Assembly: GCA_028293725.1 (NCBI GenBank)
Contig: JAQGOE010000032.1
Location: 1 to 64,000 of the forward strand
Reading direction: 5' to 3'
Origin: Gammaproteobacteria bacterium
GTDB taxonomy: Bacteria; Pseudomonadota; Gammaproteobacteria; Steroidobacterales; Steroidobacteraceae
Length of the DNA stretch: 64,000 bases
This document shows positions 45,355 to 53,998 of this stretch, piece by piece. Numbering within the stretch: the first letter of the stretch is position 1; every line of letters starts with the position of its first letter. A program made the translations under genes and the position numbers. Below the pieces are notes generated by a model. That model saw nothing but the letters and a program-made list of their open reading frames with translations, did no database searches and had not been told where the DNA came from.

Positions 45355-46581
45355 TCAGGCAGTCGCAGGGTGCGAAATATCGCGCGTAGGCAATGGCACG
45401 ATCTCTTCAGGCACACGCTTGCCGGCAGCCAGGATCCGGGCCGCAACCATTTTCTGAAATTGCAGCGAGGTGGCCTCTTGAGCGTGTGCGAACTGCCCAC
45501 CGCTGAAGGCAGGTGAATGGCGGCCCCGCTGCACGGTCTCGACGATTTTGACATCCTCAGCGTTGACGCTCGTGATGAACTCCGCCCCCCTCCCCCGACC
45601 TGCGCGGTAGCGATCCTGCAGCGCTTCATCACCGACGTAAAAGAACTCAACACGCTCCCGCGTCCGCTGCGCCGATTCCGGCAACAAAACGATCGAGAAC
45701 GTGATGTCGGGCAGCGGACTGAGAATCAGGTTCGGAAACACGGCAAGCGCTTCGTAGCGCGAGGAGTCCGCAAGGCCCTTCATGAAAGGCAGCGCGATTC
45801 CGGCGACTTGCTCCGGCTGATAGCCGGTCCCACCCTGCCCTAGGTAGGAGTGCCCGCCCAGGATCTGATAGTGCAATGACATCGGGTTCACGGCGTTCAA
45901 GGCCTTGTGGACCCACGGAACGTGGTAGCTCTCAACAAAGTTCTCGACGATGATCTTCCAATTGGCGGCGACATCCAGTTGGCGTGCAAGTGAGGCATCG
46001 CGCCGCAGATCCGCCCATTCAATGCGCCCGAAGCGCTCCGCGACCGGCCCAATCCACTCGGCAAACGGCGGAGCCGTTCCCGACAGGTTCACGAACACGT
46101 GTCCTGCCCACTCGAACGAGCGGACCGCGCGCAGGCCCAGGCGCTTCCGGTCGAGGTTCGCGCAGGTATGTTGGTCGGCTCCTCCGACGTGGGGCGTCGA
46201 AACCAGCTCTCCGTCGAGCTTGTAGGACCAGCTGTGGTAAGGGCATACGATGCGGGGCCCCCCGTGAGCGGGCGCCTCAACGAGCATGGCACCCCGATGA
46301 CTGCAGACGTTATGAACTACTCGAAGTGTCGTGTCATCACGCAGGATGAGCAGTGGCTGTCCAAAGACAGTGACCGGGAATAAATCTCCCTTTGACGGCA
46401 CGTCCGTCGAGAGGCCAATACACATCCACGAGCTCCCGAACACGGCTCGGCGCTCGAGCTGAAAGATTGAGTCGTCGGTAAAGTAACGCCCAGGCAGCCC
46501 GCGGTCTCGCTCCAGGAGCGCTGCAAAGTCCTCTGCTACGTGAGGGGGTACCAACTCGACACCGCTGCCTAATATTTCCAT
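45355..46581 (-). CDS. Rieske non-haem iron oxygenase, alpha subunit (GbcA/demethylase-like)
   Basis: 408 residues. The Rieske cluster motif is Cys93-x-His95 (NVCSHRGAML) and Cys113-xx-His116 (IVCPYHSWSY). The mononuclear iron site has NFVESYHVPWVH (His220, His225). The short spacing and the sox context suggest N-demethylation of a quaternary or tertiary amine such as glycine betaine, stachydrine or carnitine. No separate reductase gene is seen nearby, so it must borrow one. It overlaps the TonB receptor gene by 13 bp. Confidence 0.9.
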   Translation of the reverse strand: MEILGSGVELVPPHVAEDFAALLERDRGLPGRYFTDDSIFQLERRAVFGSSWMCIGLSTDVPSKGDLFPVTVFGQPLLILRDDTTLRVVHNVCSHRGAMLVEAPAHGGPRIVCPYHSWSYKLDGELVSTPHVGGADQHTCANLDRKRLGLRAVRSFEWAGHVFVNLSGTAPPFAEWIGPVAERFGRIEWADLRRDASLARQLDVAANWKIIVENFVESYHVPWVHKALNAVNPMSLHYQILGGHSYLGQGGTGYQPEQVAGIALPFMKGLADSSRYEALAVFPNLILSPLPDITFSIVLLPESAQRTRERVEFFYVGDEALQDRYRAGRGRGAEFITSVNAEDVKIVETVQRGRHSPAFSGGQFAHAQEATSLQFQKMVAARILAAGKRVPEEIVPLPTRDISHPATA

Positions 46582-48869
46582 CGCAACTCAACGCCCAACG
46601 TCCGCGGGGGAGCTACGCTGTAGGTGGTCGGCACATTACGATCGGTGTCGACGCCCGTCACAATCAATCGGTTGGTCAGGTTTTTCGCAAAGACCGAGAA
46701 CTCCCAAGTGTCCACCGCCAGACCCAATGATGCATCCACACTCGTGCTCGAGGGGATCAGTTTTGCCGTAGACAGACTCTGGAACTCGGTGAAGGAGTCG
46801 CCCAAATATGACACGGCGGCGCGCCCGAAGAGGGCGTGACCCGCGGCCCCGAAGGGCCGGCGATACTCTACGGCAGCATTGGCCGTCACCTTGGGCACAT
46901 TGGGCACGCGGTCTCCCTCCTGTGCGGTGAACTGAGCCGTCTTCGTAACGAGGGTTGCATCCGTGTATGCCCCGGACGCGGACAGGGTCAGCCCTTCCGC
47001 AGCTGCCCAGGACATCTCCATTTCAGCGCCCCGGCTACGGACTTGCCCCGCATTGACCACGGTGATGAAGCCGCACGGAAGGAACACATTCGTCTGAATA
47101 TCTTTCCACTCGATGTCAAATACGGCGGCGTTGACTACGAGGCGGTGCTCGAGCCATCGTGTTTTCGCGCCGAGCTCGTAGCTCCACAGATGATCCGATT
47201 TGAACGAATCGGGGATCGATGAGAGCCCCACCGCTGACAGGTCTTTCGCGCAATTGGTCCCGAATACGCCGGACAACGGGATCGGCTCGGTGATGCCACC
47301 GAGACGGAAGCCCTTCGTGCCCTGAAGATACAGTGTTGCATCATCCGTCGGACGGTAGGTGAACTGCGCCTTGGGTGTATTGCCGTTCTCACTGGTGCTC
47401 GAATCCTTGGCTGTGATGCCGTCATTCGCGATCCCGGCATACCTCAGAAGCGAATCCTGCTTGTAGTGAAACCATCTCAGGCCCGCAATGAAATCCCATC
47501 GGGCGGCGAGTGGAATCGTCATCTCGCCAAAGCCGGCAAACTGTTGCTGTCCATCGGCCTCGTTGCCGTCGAATTCCGAGTTCGGCTGCGCACCGAACGC
47601 GGCTGCGGACGGCAGACCAAAGCTGCTCGCGAGCGCATCGAGTCCCGGAGTCACCACGCTCTGGACGAAGTGCACGTCGTGATGCTCGAAATACAGGCCC
47701 GCAACCCAGGCAAACCCATTATCGAGCTTCTGGTTCAGGCGCAGTTCCTGGGCCAGATCATTCACGTTGCTGTTGTTGACGAATGGGGAGTTCAAGGGCG
47801 TTGTGCCATCCGCCTGTGTGGGCCCGAAATGCAGCCGCGTTCGATAGGTATCATCCAGCAGATTGTCGAACTGCCGATTCAGATACGAGGTCGAAGAGAC
47901 GAGCTTGATGCCGCCCAGGTCATACTCTGCAAGCAGGTTGGCCAGCGCGAACTGATCATCGAACGAGTCCGGCGTGAATTTTACCGTTTGATAGTCGCCT
48001 GTCACACCAAACGTCTCGCCGGGCGCCGCCAGGGCGGTCACAGCGGGATCGCCGGGCATGAACATCTGGGGACGGCCGCCCGAGGTGAGCTTCTGGTAAA
48101 GGAAGCTCGCGCGCACATCCAGCTTGTCAGTAGCCTTCCACAGCCCCTTGAGGCGCGCTCCCCGTGTGGAGTAGTCGTTGTAATCACCCCGGCCGTCGTA
48201 CTCGTTTGTAATGTAGCCGCCTTCGTGATCATAGTAGGCGCTGGCGCGCAGACCGAGCACATCAGTGACCACCGGCGCATTGATCATGGTGTGGACTCCA
48301 TAGCCCGTCCCGCCGTGATCGATGTTGTTGCCCGTCAGGCTGGCGGCGCCCCCAACACGAGCCAGATCCACTTCGTTGGTGATGACCCTGATGGCACCCG
48401 ACATCGCGCCTGCACCATACAACGTGCCTTGGGGCCCTTTGAGCACCTCGACCCGGTTTACATCGAACAGATCCAGATCCGGGTTGAATGCATTGTCCGC
48501 AACCGGCATCTCATCGATGTACAGCCCGCTGGTCGACTGATTTTGCGGCTCGGCATGCGAGACCCGCCCCGCCGAGATCCCCCGGATCATGATTTGAGTC
48601 TGATCGGGCCCTTTGTTCAGTGAGGCAAGCCCCGGCACCAGCTTTGCGTAGTCATCGAAACCCTGCATCTGGCCACGAGTAATGGCATCCTCGCCAATCG
48701 CCTGGATGGTGAACGGCACCGATTGTACGGACACCGCACCGACCTTCGTGGCCGTGACGGTGATCTCTTCCAGGACCGGTGGGTTCTGAGTGTCCTGCGC
48801 CCGGGCCATCGTTGCCGCGATCGACCCGGAAATTGCAATGGCCGTCATCCGCGTCACTCTGGTTTGCAT
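46569..48869 (-). CDS. TonB-dependent outer-membrane receptor
   Basis: 766 residues. A signal peptide (AIAISGSIAATMARAQ) precedes the plug: EEITVTATKVGAVSVQSVPF, GLASLNKGPDQTQIMIRGIS and VEVLKGPQGTLYGAGAMSGAIRVITNE. A 22-strand barrel ends in PPRTLGVELRWKY with a terminal aromatic residue. It belongs to the same minus-strand unit as the Rieske and sox genes, so it may import their substrate, although most such receptors take iron complexes or large molecules. Confidence 0.93.
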   Translation of the reverse strand: MQTRVTRMTAIAISGSIAATMARAQDTQNPPVLEEITVTATKVGAVSVQSVPFTIQAIGEDAITRGQMQGFDDYAKLVPGLASLNKGPDQTQIMIRGISAGRVSHAEPQNQSTSGLYIDEMPVADNAFNPDLDLFDVNRVEVLKGPQGTLYGAGAMSGAIRVITNEVDLARVGGAASLTGNNIDHGGTGYGVHTMINAPVVTDVLGLRASAYYDHEGGYITNEYDGRGDYNDYSTRGARLKGLWKATDKLDVRASFLYQKLTSGGRPQMFMPGDPAVTALAAPGETFGVTGDYQTVKFTPDSFDDQFALANLLAEYDLGGIKLVSSTSYLNRQFDNLLDDTYRTRLHFGPTQADGTTPLNSPFVNNSNVNDLAQELRLNQKLDNGFAWVAGLYFEHHDVHFVQSVVTPGLDALASSFGLPSAAAFGAQPNSEFDGNEADGQQQFAGFGEMTIPLAARWDFIAGLRWFHYKQDSLLRYAGIANDGITAKDSSTSENGNTPKAQFTYRPTDDATLYLQGTKGFRLGGITEPIPLSGVFGTNCAKDLSAVGLSSIPDSFKSDHLWSYELGAKTRWLEHRLVVNAAVFDIEWKDIQTNVFLPCGFITVVNAGQVRSRGAEMEMSWAAAEGLTLSASGAYTDATLVTKTAQFTAQEGDRVPNVPKVTANAAVEYRRPFGAAGHALFGRAAVSYLGDSFTEFQSLSTAKLIPSSTSVDASLGLAVDTWEFSVFAKNLTNRLIVTGVDTDRNVPTTYSVAPPRTLGVELRWKY

Positions 48870-49045
48870 GGACCCTCCCCGATGTTGTGGGAAAGAAATA
48901 CCACGACCGATCGCGCCGATTCCTAGTCTGTTGGATCAAAGAAGAAGGATTTCGGTGTCCCGCTAAAACACACACCTGATTTGCGACACTACAACTCGCT
49001 GACCGTAGCGCAACACGTTCGCCCCGGCGCCAGGCGATAGGCCTC

Positions 49046-49290
49046 TCAAAAAGGGGGTCGATTCCCCTTAGACCCCCCGGTGTCCCCGGATTTGCCAGTA
49101 GATTTGCCAATGGCGAAGCGCAAAGCCCGAGTTCGGCGAGTCCCGCGCGACGGCAACGGGACGTATCGGGCGCAATCCCACGGCTCCTCGGTTGAGGAAA
49201 GGAGCTTGGTCATCCAGCAACGTGGACGAGACGAAACCGCATGCGATGCGAAGCTCCTGGTTCGCCTGGCCATGGGGGCGCCCGGCCCAC
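49046..49290 (+). repeat. Long direct repeat, right copy (partner 4817-5058)
   Basis: About 245 bp, same orientation as the left copy, with the same T-arm-like hairpin at the start, the tandem GATTTGCCA units and the AGGAGCTT/AAGCTCCT pair. Differences are scattered single bases and two or three 1-bp indels. It lies between the TonB receptor gene and the broken nuclease gene and provides the last codons of the latter. Confidence 0.8.
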
Positions 49291-50850
49291 CGCGTAGCAC
49301 GCATCGAAGTGAGCACGGAGAGCGCCAGCAATTAGGCGTTTGATACCATCGTCGCGAGCGGAGGTCGCCAGCGCTACGGCTGCAGCGGAGTAGTACTTAG
49401 AAGCATAGATCAGGCCGAGACGCAGATAGCAGTCTGACAGAAGCAAGATCGCGAGAATGGATCCGCGGAGTGTTTCGGCAGAAAACCATTTAACCTTTGT
49501 GATATGGAGCTGCCGTATGGCGAAAAGAACCTTGCCATCATCAAGGAAGGCCACGGCGCGATCCCTGCATTTCTCCGCCGCCACATATCCGCTCGTACGC
49601 TTCTCAAGTAATTCGTCAGTGCGCTGCGTTAGCCGCTCGAACGCTGCGTTGCCGGCAAGGTGAGGTGCCAGAATAGTGAGGAGGTCGGCAAAGGACTCTA
49701 GTGGAAAGAGCGGGGCAGAGGAGACAAGACGAAGCATCTTGGTCCAAAATCCGATCATCCCGTCGTGATTCAATTCGGGCGATGTTCCGCGCCGAAACCA
49801 CAAGCTCTCTGCCGTCCCTCTGATCTCTAGCAGGCTGCAACGCACGCCTGCCGATCGGTCTTCCGCCAGGCGTGCATCGAGATTTCGAATTAGCGCCGAC
49901 GTGTATCCATGCAAGGTAGCTGCGTCCATGTCGAAGTGACCGCCGGCGGCTGCAACAGAGCAGTAGTTCAGTAGTATGGTTGCATCGCGAAGCTCAATAG
50001 GATCTCGGAGATCTTCGACGTTGGAAAAATACTCCGTCACGAGTTCGCGGCGTGACGAGAGATCGTTCAAACCGCGGAGTGCGGCGACACATATCTCGTA
50101 AGTTGCGCGCCTGCGGAGCGAGACTACGAGACCCTCTCGCAGAAAGTTGATGATTCCCATCCACGAAAGCAGGTCGGCTCGGCGTGTTGGGTCGAACGTC
50201 GCCCTGCGCAAACCCGCCTTCACCTCCGAGAAATCGGCGAAGGAGAAAGGCGTTCGAGTCTATCCAATCCATTTTTGGCGAGCGGCGTCGTAGCTTTCAT
50301 CGGATTCCAACGGCTTAGGGTGCATCTCTGCCGGAATCCCGAGGTACTGTTGTGCAATCCAAAAGACATCCGGGTTTACTAGGTTCTCCGCCAGCCCGTG
50401 ACCATCGATTATCGTGAGTTCAGCATTGTGAGTTGTTCGACAATGCTCCTTTAGTTTATTTCTAAGGCCGACAGGTACGTCCGATTCGCAAAAGTAGTAG
50501 ATCTCGTCGACGTGATGCTCACCTGAGCAGATGGTCTTTGCGTCTGATTTGATTTTGCCTTCGATGTTGATCATTAATGAGCACGCAAAGACGAGTGTCT
50601 TACCTGCCGCTTGGGAGAGAAACGTAGAACCCGCGATAGGGGTGCCCGAAAGATAGGAACGGTAGGTCTCGAAATCGCGGCCAGCATCGCCGCCCGCGCC
50701 TACAGGCCCAGTCGCTGGAATGAGACGTTCACTAATTCGAAGTCGTGAGAAGTGCCGGGCGATATGCTCGAACTCGTGATGTGCATTGCGAGCGCGTAGT
50801 TGAGCAAGTTGAAAACGAATATATCGGCCCAGTTCGTCCGGATTTGCCAT
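49210..50850 (-). pseudogene. Putative defence nuclease with helical-repeat region, split by an amber codon and truncated by the repeat
   Basis: The frame starts at ATG 50850 and reads MANPDELGRYIRFQLAQLRA, then GAGGDAGRDFETY (residues 51-63) and TLVFACSLMINIEGKIKSDA. This resembles the D...(E/Q)xK core of restriction-type PD-(D/E)xK domains, though the E/Q-x-K part is not exact. A single TAG at 50260-50262 interrupts it after ARQKWIG. The same frame then continues without break (TRTPFSFADFSEVKAGLRRA) to a helical, TPR-like region (CYLRLGLIYASKYYSAAAVALA). The last 25 residues come from the long repeat, so the true C-terminus is lost. Next to a DUF262 gene it is probably an inactivated anti-phage effector; this is inference. 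Confidence 0.6.
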
Positions 50851-50901
50851 GAGAATGGTGTCCTGCGCTCCTGGTCGCCGAGGTGAGAGTGAGCCCGATG
50901 G

Positions 50902-52614
50902 CTACATCGAGATACTTTTCAACCGCTCCTTGATGTGGGTCCGTCGCCTGTCAATGAATTCGAGGAAATGGTCAAAACCGTAGTCGGACAGCTCTGGAAT
51001 CGAATGGCGCTTCTTGAACAGTGTTTCGCGCGTCACTAGCCAATCGTCAAACGCTTGTGCATTCTTTTCCAGGTTTTCTTTGTCGGTGAGTAGTTGTAGG
51101 TTTGGAATCGTATTGAAGTGCTTTCGGTACGACGCGAAGACATCGGCGCCATAACCTCTGGCATTCAGCCCTGCCGCTGTAAATTCCGACTTCGGAAAAA
51201 TATGGTCCTCATGGAACCTGCTGTCCTTCCAATCTCGATCCGGGTAAAGGAGCGACAGAATCAGGTAGCTGTACTTGGAGCCATACTGAGTACCCAGGAG
51301 ATTATCGATCTCAGTCTCAGAAAAGGTTGGCTCGATGTTCAATTTCCTGTTGATGGCTTCGTAAGGAAACACTGAAAGGTCCGTTTGTTCGTTAAGCACG
51401 TCCTGGAGGTTCTTTAACGTGGTGTCGGACGAGCTGCCAAACGAGTTCTTGAGCAAGGCAATGGCAAGCCATTTTTCCAGTAGCAATTGGTTCTGCACGT
51501 CGGCCTGCTCGGTTGACTCGACGAAATTCTTCTTCCCCAGCCGACTCAAATATAGCGCGATCGGGAGAAGCGCCAGCGCGGAAATCAGGTTCTTGTCACT
51601 AAATCCAAACCGGCTGATCAAGCGAATCGTCGCTTGAATGTTTGTTTTGATGAGTTCCCAGTTGTCCTCGATTTTCTCCAGGTTCGGCCTAGTGAAATTC
51701 TTCACCTGGTACTTTATCGGAAGTCCAAGGGTCAGATATAGCGCGCCCTTCAATACGAAGTCCTTGCCGAGGTTGTATCCGGCGCCGATGGCGTTAATCT
51801 CGTCGGTGAAATCGTGAATCTCGTCGCGCGCATTGAGGTTCTTCCATTTGGCCGTCGCGGTGGAGAGCAAGATGTCGCTGTACTCCAACTTTTTCCCTCC
51901 GGTATTCGCACGAATAAACACTTCAACGACCTTGTTATAGTCATCTGACCGCTCTTCAAAGAAATTGATCAACCGCTCCGTAAACAATCGATTGTGCAAT
52001 TCCTCAATTAGCTCAACGGCATTGTCAATGAGCGACTGGTCATGTCCAGCAAGGCGATCCCGTATATCCTTTCGGGCCGGACCGGCGGAGTTGAAGTTTA
52101 AAATGTCCCCCACGAGATACCAGTACTGTCGCTTCAGGCTCTTGGGGTCGGATGTTGCACTCTCCCGGAAGGAAAATTCGTACGTTAGCTCCTCTGGATT
52201 GTCACTACGCTCCGGCTTCTTGAAGAGGTTGAGATAGAGGCGAGTCTTTTTCCAGCTGTAATAGAAAAACCTATACGACCCTTTGAGCCCAATGTGGAGC
52301 GATGTCAGACGCTGCTGCCCGTCCAAGACAAGGTATATATCCTGGTTGATCCCAGCGACGTTGGCTTCTTCATTGTGCGGGTTCTCTGTGTCGAAATCGC
52401 TGAAGAATTTGTACGCGGTCCACAGGCTCTTCTTTTCTTCCCGTATCTTCCAGAACAGAAATGAACCGATCGGGTAGTTGCCCATGATGGAATCGAACAG
52501 CTTTTCGATGCCTTCCGTGTCCCAGACGTATTCGCGCTGGATCGCAGGCAAAAAGGTTGTGCGATTCATGTACTCCAGAACGACTTCACTGATGGTTTTC
52601 GGGATATAGCTCAT
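50902..52614 (-). CDS. DUF262/DUF1524 (GmrSD-like) ParB/HNH nuclease family protein
   Basis: 570 residues of lower GC than the neighbours. Residues 10-240 form the DUF262 ParB-like NTPase domain: FLPAIQREYVWD (24-32 region) and YLVLDGQQRLTSL (about 94-106). The C-terminal DUF1524 has FHEDHIFPKSEF and IPNLQLLTDKENLEKNAQ, an HNH-type nuclease centre near residues 468-510. Relatives include GmrSD type IV restriction enzymes acting on modified phage DNA and the BrxU-like enzymes. It appears intact. It lies 51 bp upstream of the broken nuclease gene. Confidence 0.9.
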   Translation of the reverse strand: MSYIPKTISEVVLEYMNRTTFLPAIQREYVWDTEGIEKLFDSIMGNYPIGSFLFWKIREEKKSLWTAYKFFSDFDTENPHNEEANVAGINQDIYLVLDGQQRLTSLHIGLKGSYRFFYYSWKKTRLYLNLFKKPERSDNPEELTYEFSFRESATSDPKSLKRQYWYLVGDILNFNSAGPARKDIRDRLAGHDQSLIDNAVELIEELHNRLFTERLINFFEERSDDYNKVVEVFIRANTGGKKLEYSDILLSTATAKWKNLNARDEIHDFTDEINAIGAGYNLGKDFVLKGALYLTLGLPIKYQVKNFTRPNLEKIEDNWELIKTNIQATIRLISRFGFSDKNLISALALLPIALYLSRLGKKNFVESTEQADVQNQLLLEKWLAIALLKNSFGSSSDTTLKNLQDVLNEQTDLSVFPYEAINRKLNIEPTFSETEIDNLLGTQYGSKYSYLILSLLYPDRDWKDSRFHEDHIFPKSEFTAAGLNARGYGADVFASYRKHFNTIPNLQLLTDKENLEKNAQAFDDWLVTRETLFKKRHSIPELSDYGFDHFLEFIDRRRTHIKERLKSISM

Positions 52615-52760
52615 GGAATCCTTAAGGTGTTGTATATGTCCGCCAGAATGCGGTCACCGACCAAACGCGCAACAGAGCCGACAACGAGACGGCGCTTGAG
52701 AACGCAACCCCACGCTCTGTTGATCTGCGCGTGAAAGATCTGTTGCAGGTTCACTCGGGT

Positions 52761-53542
52761 TCACCGCCTCCGCGAGGGTTTTGGTACGACGACATATCCC
52801 GTCCGCAGATCTCCGTAAACTTCGTTTCCCTCTTCACCCCAGCGCCAAAAATGCCAGGCGAGGTAAGCACAGAACACGGCGTCAAGCAAATCCTCATGTT
52901 GCTTGAGCATGTTGCCCCTCCTGATCGCGAGATTCCTCCCCAGCAGTTCGTCGAGGCACTCGGACGGTATGAGCCCACAGTCTCTTGCGGTAAGCCTCGG
53001 AGATGGCTCTGCAGCAAATGCATCCCTCTCCTTCGTTGATGGACAGGACCCTTCTTGTACCGGATGATCTCTGCGAGGTTGAACAGCCTGACCATTGCGG
53101 GATGCGGGTAAACCTCGATAAGCCACCGACCTAGGCGGAACTTCGCTGCGTCCAGAGGTAGCCCGTGCTGAAAACCACGCCGAGCAAGGTTCCGCACCAG
53201 ACGCGCCCCACTGTCGAAATGTCGGCGAGCGCGATTCGTTGAGTGGCACGATGCTCCAAACCGACCGAACGCTCGCCCAATCTCCGTTTCGCACGGACGC
53301 TGCCCACCATCGTTGTTGACGACAAGAGATGCATCGATTGCGACCACCGTATCCTTGGAAGCCCGCTCGAGAACGAGCTGGGTCACATCTTGGAGCGAAT
53401 GTAGATTGGACGAGAGCTCGATCAAGCTACAACCGCGCGCGTCGCCCTCCATCAAGGCGACACCCGTATGCCGTTTGTCCACAGCCCACGCAAGGTCGAC
53501 TCCGACGAATCGGTTCGGCCCACTGGTATTCCGTTCTCGCAT
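52761..53542 (-). pseudogene. DUF429 family protein with a frameshift
   Basis: From ATG 53542 the frame reads MRERNTSGPNRFVGVDLAWA, VVAIDASLVVNNDGGQRPCE, FGASCHSTNRARR and LIEVYPHPAMVRLFNLAEII, all DUF429 features (RNase-H-like fold). Near 53031 the frame is lost. The proper ending, with CLDELLGRNLAIRRGNMLKQ, HEDLLDAVFCAYLAWHFWRW and TGYVVVP to 52761, is in the neighbouring frame. Function of DUF429 is unknown, although some lie in mobile or defence regions. Probably inactive unless the shift is a sequencing error. Confidence 0.75.
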
Positions 53543-53998
53543 TCGAGCCGACCGTTTCCGCTTGGAGGAACTTGACGAACACTTCCTCGGGCAGAGTATA
53601 GATCCTGCCCGTTGGGCAAGCCCCTCTGGTAAATGAAACGCGGTGACCCAGGCAGCATCCAATACGCGACTTTACATGCTTGGTTCTGAGCGTACGAGGC
53701 GAGAAATCCATTGCTGCAACTGCACAGACCCGGAACGCTGCCTGCCCATGCCGTGCATTGTTCTGATCTCAGGAATTTCCCGCCGGGCAACTTATGACAG
53801 TTGAGGTGGACACGACGCGATAGAAGACGGTCGATAGCCTCCGTAGACTTCAGGGTATGGGCGAATCCCACAACGCTCACGCGTACCCGCGCGGAGTACA
53901 AGCAGAGGAATGGTAGTATATGACCGGCTTGGGGCAGGCAGGGAATCAGCGGCCATAGACCGCTATCAAGAAACTTCAGAGCGGCACATATCCGAGCA
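53543..53998. other. Intergenic region, no gene recognised
   Basis: About 455 bp between the DUF429 gene and the divergent AlbA_2 gene. One minus-strand frame (to about 53901) is open, but it overlaps the DUF429 start, is rich in Ser, Cys and Arg, and has no family features. I treat the stretch as non-coding. Confidence 0.35.

Noticed and set aside
47466..48623. Long plus-strand frame of 385 residues opposite the TonB receptor gene
   Set aside because: It is antisense to a receptor with clear plug and barrel motifs; its composition is that of a shadow frame in GC-rich DNA.
53452..53901. Open minus-strand frame of 149 residues
   Set aside because: It overlaps the DUF429 start in another frame, has biased Ser/Cys/Arg composition, no ribosome-binding site and no family features.
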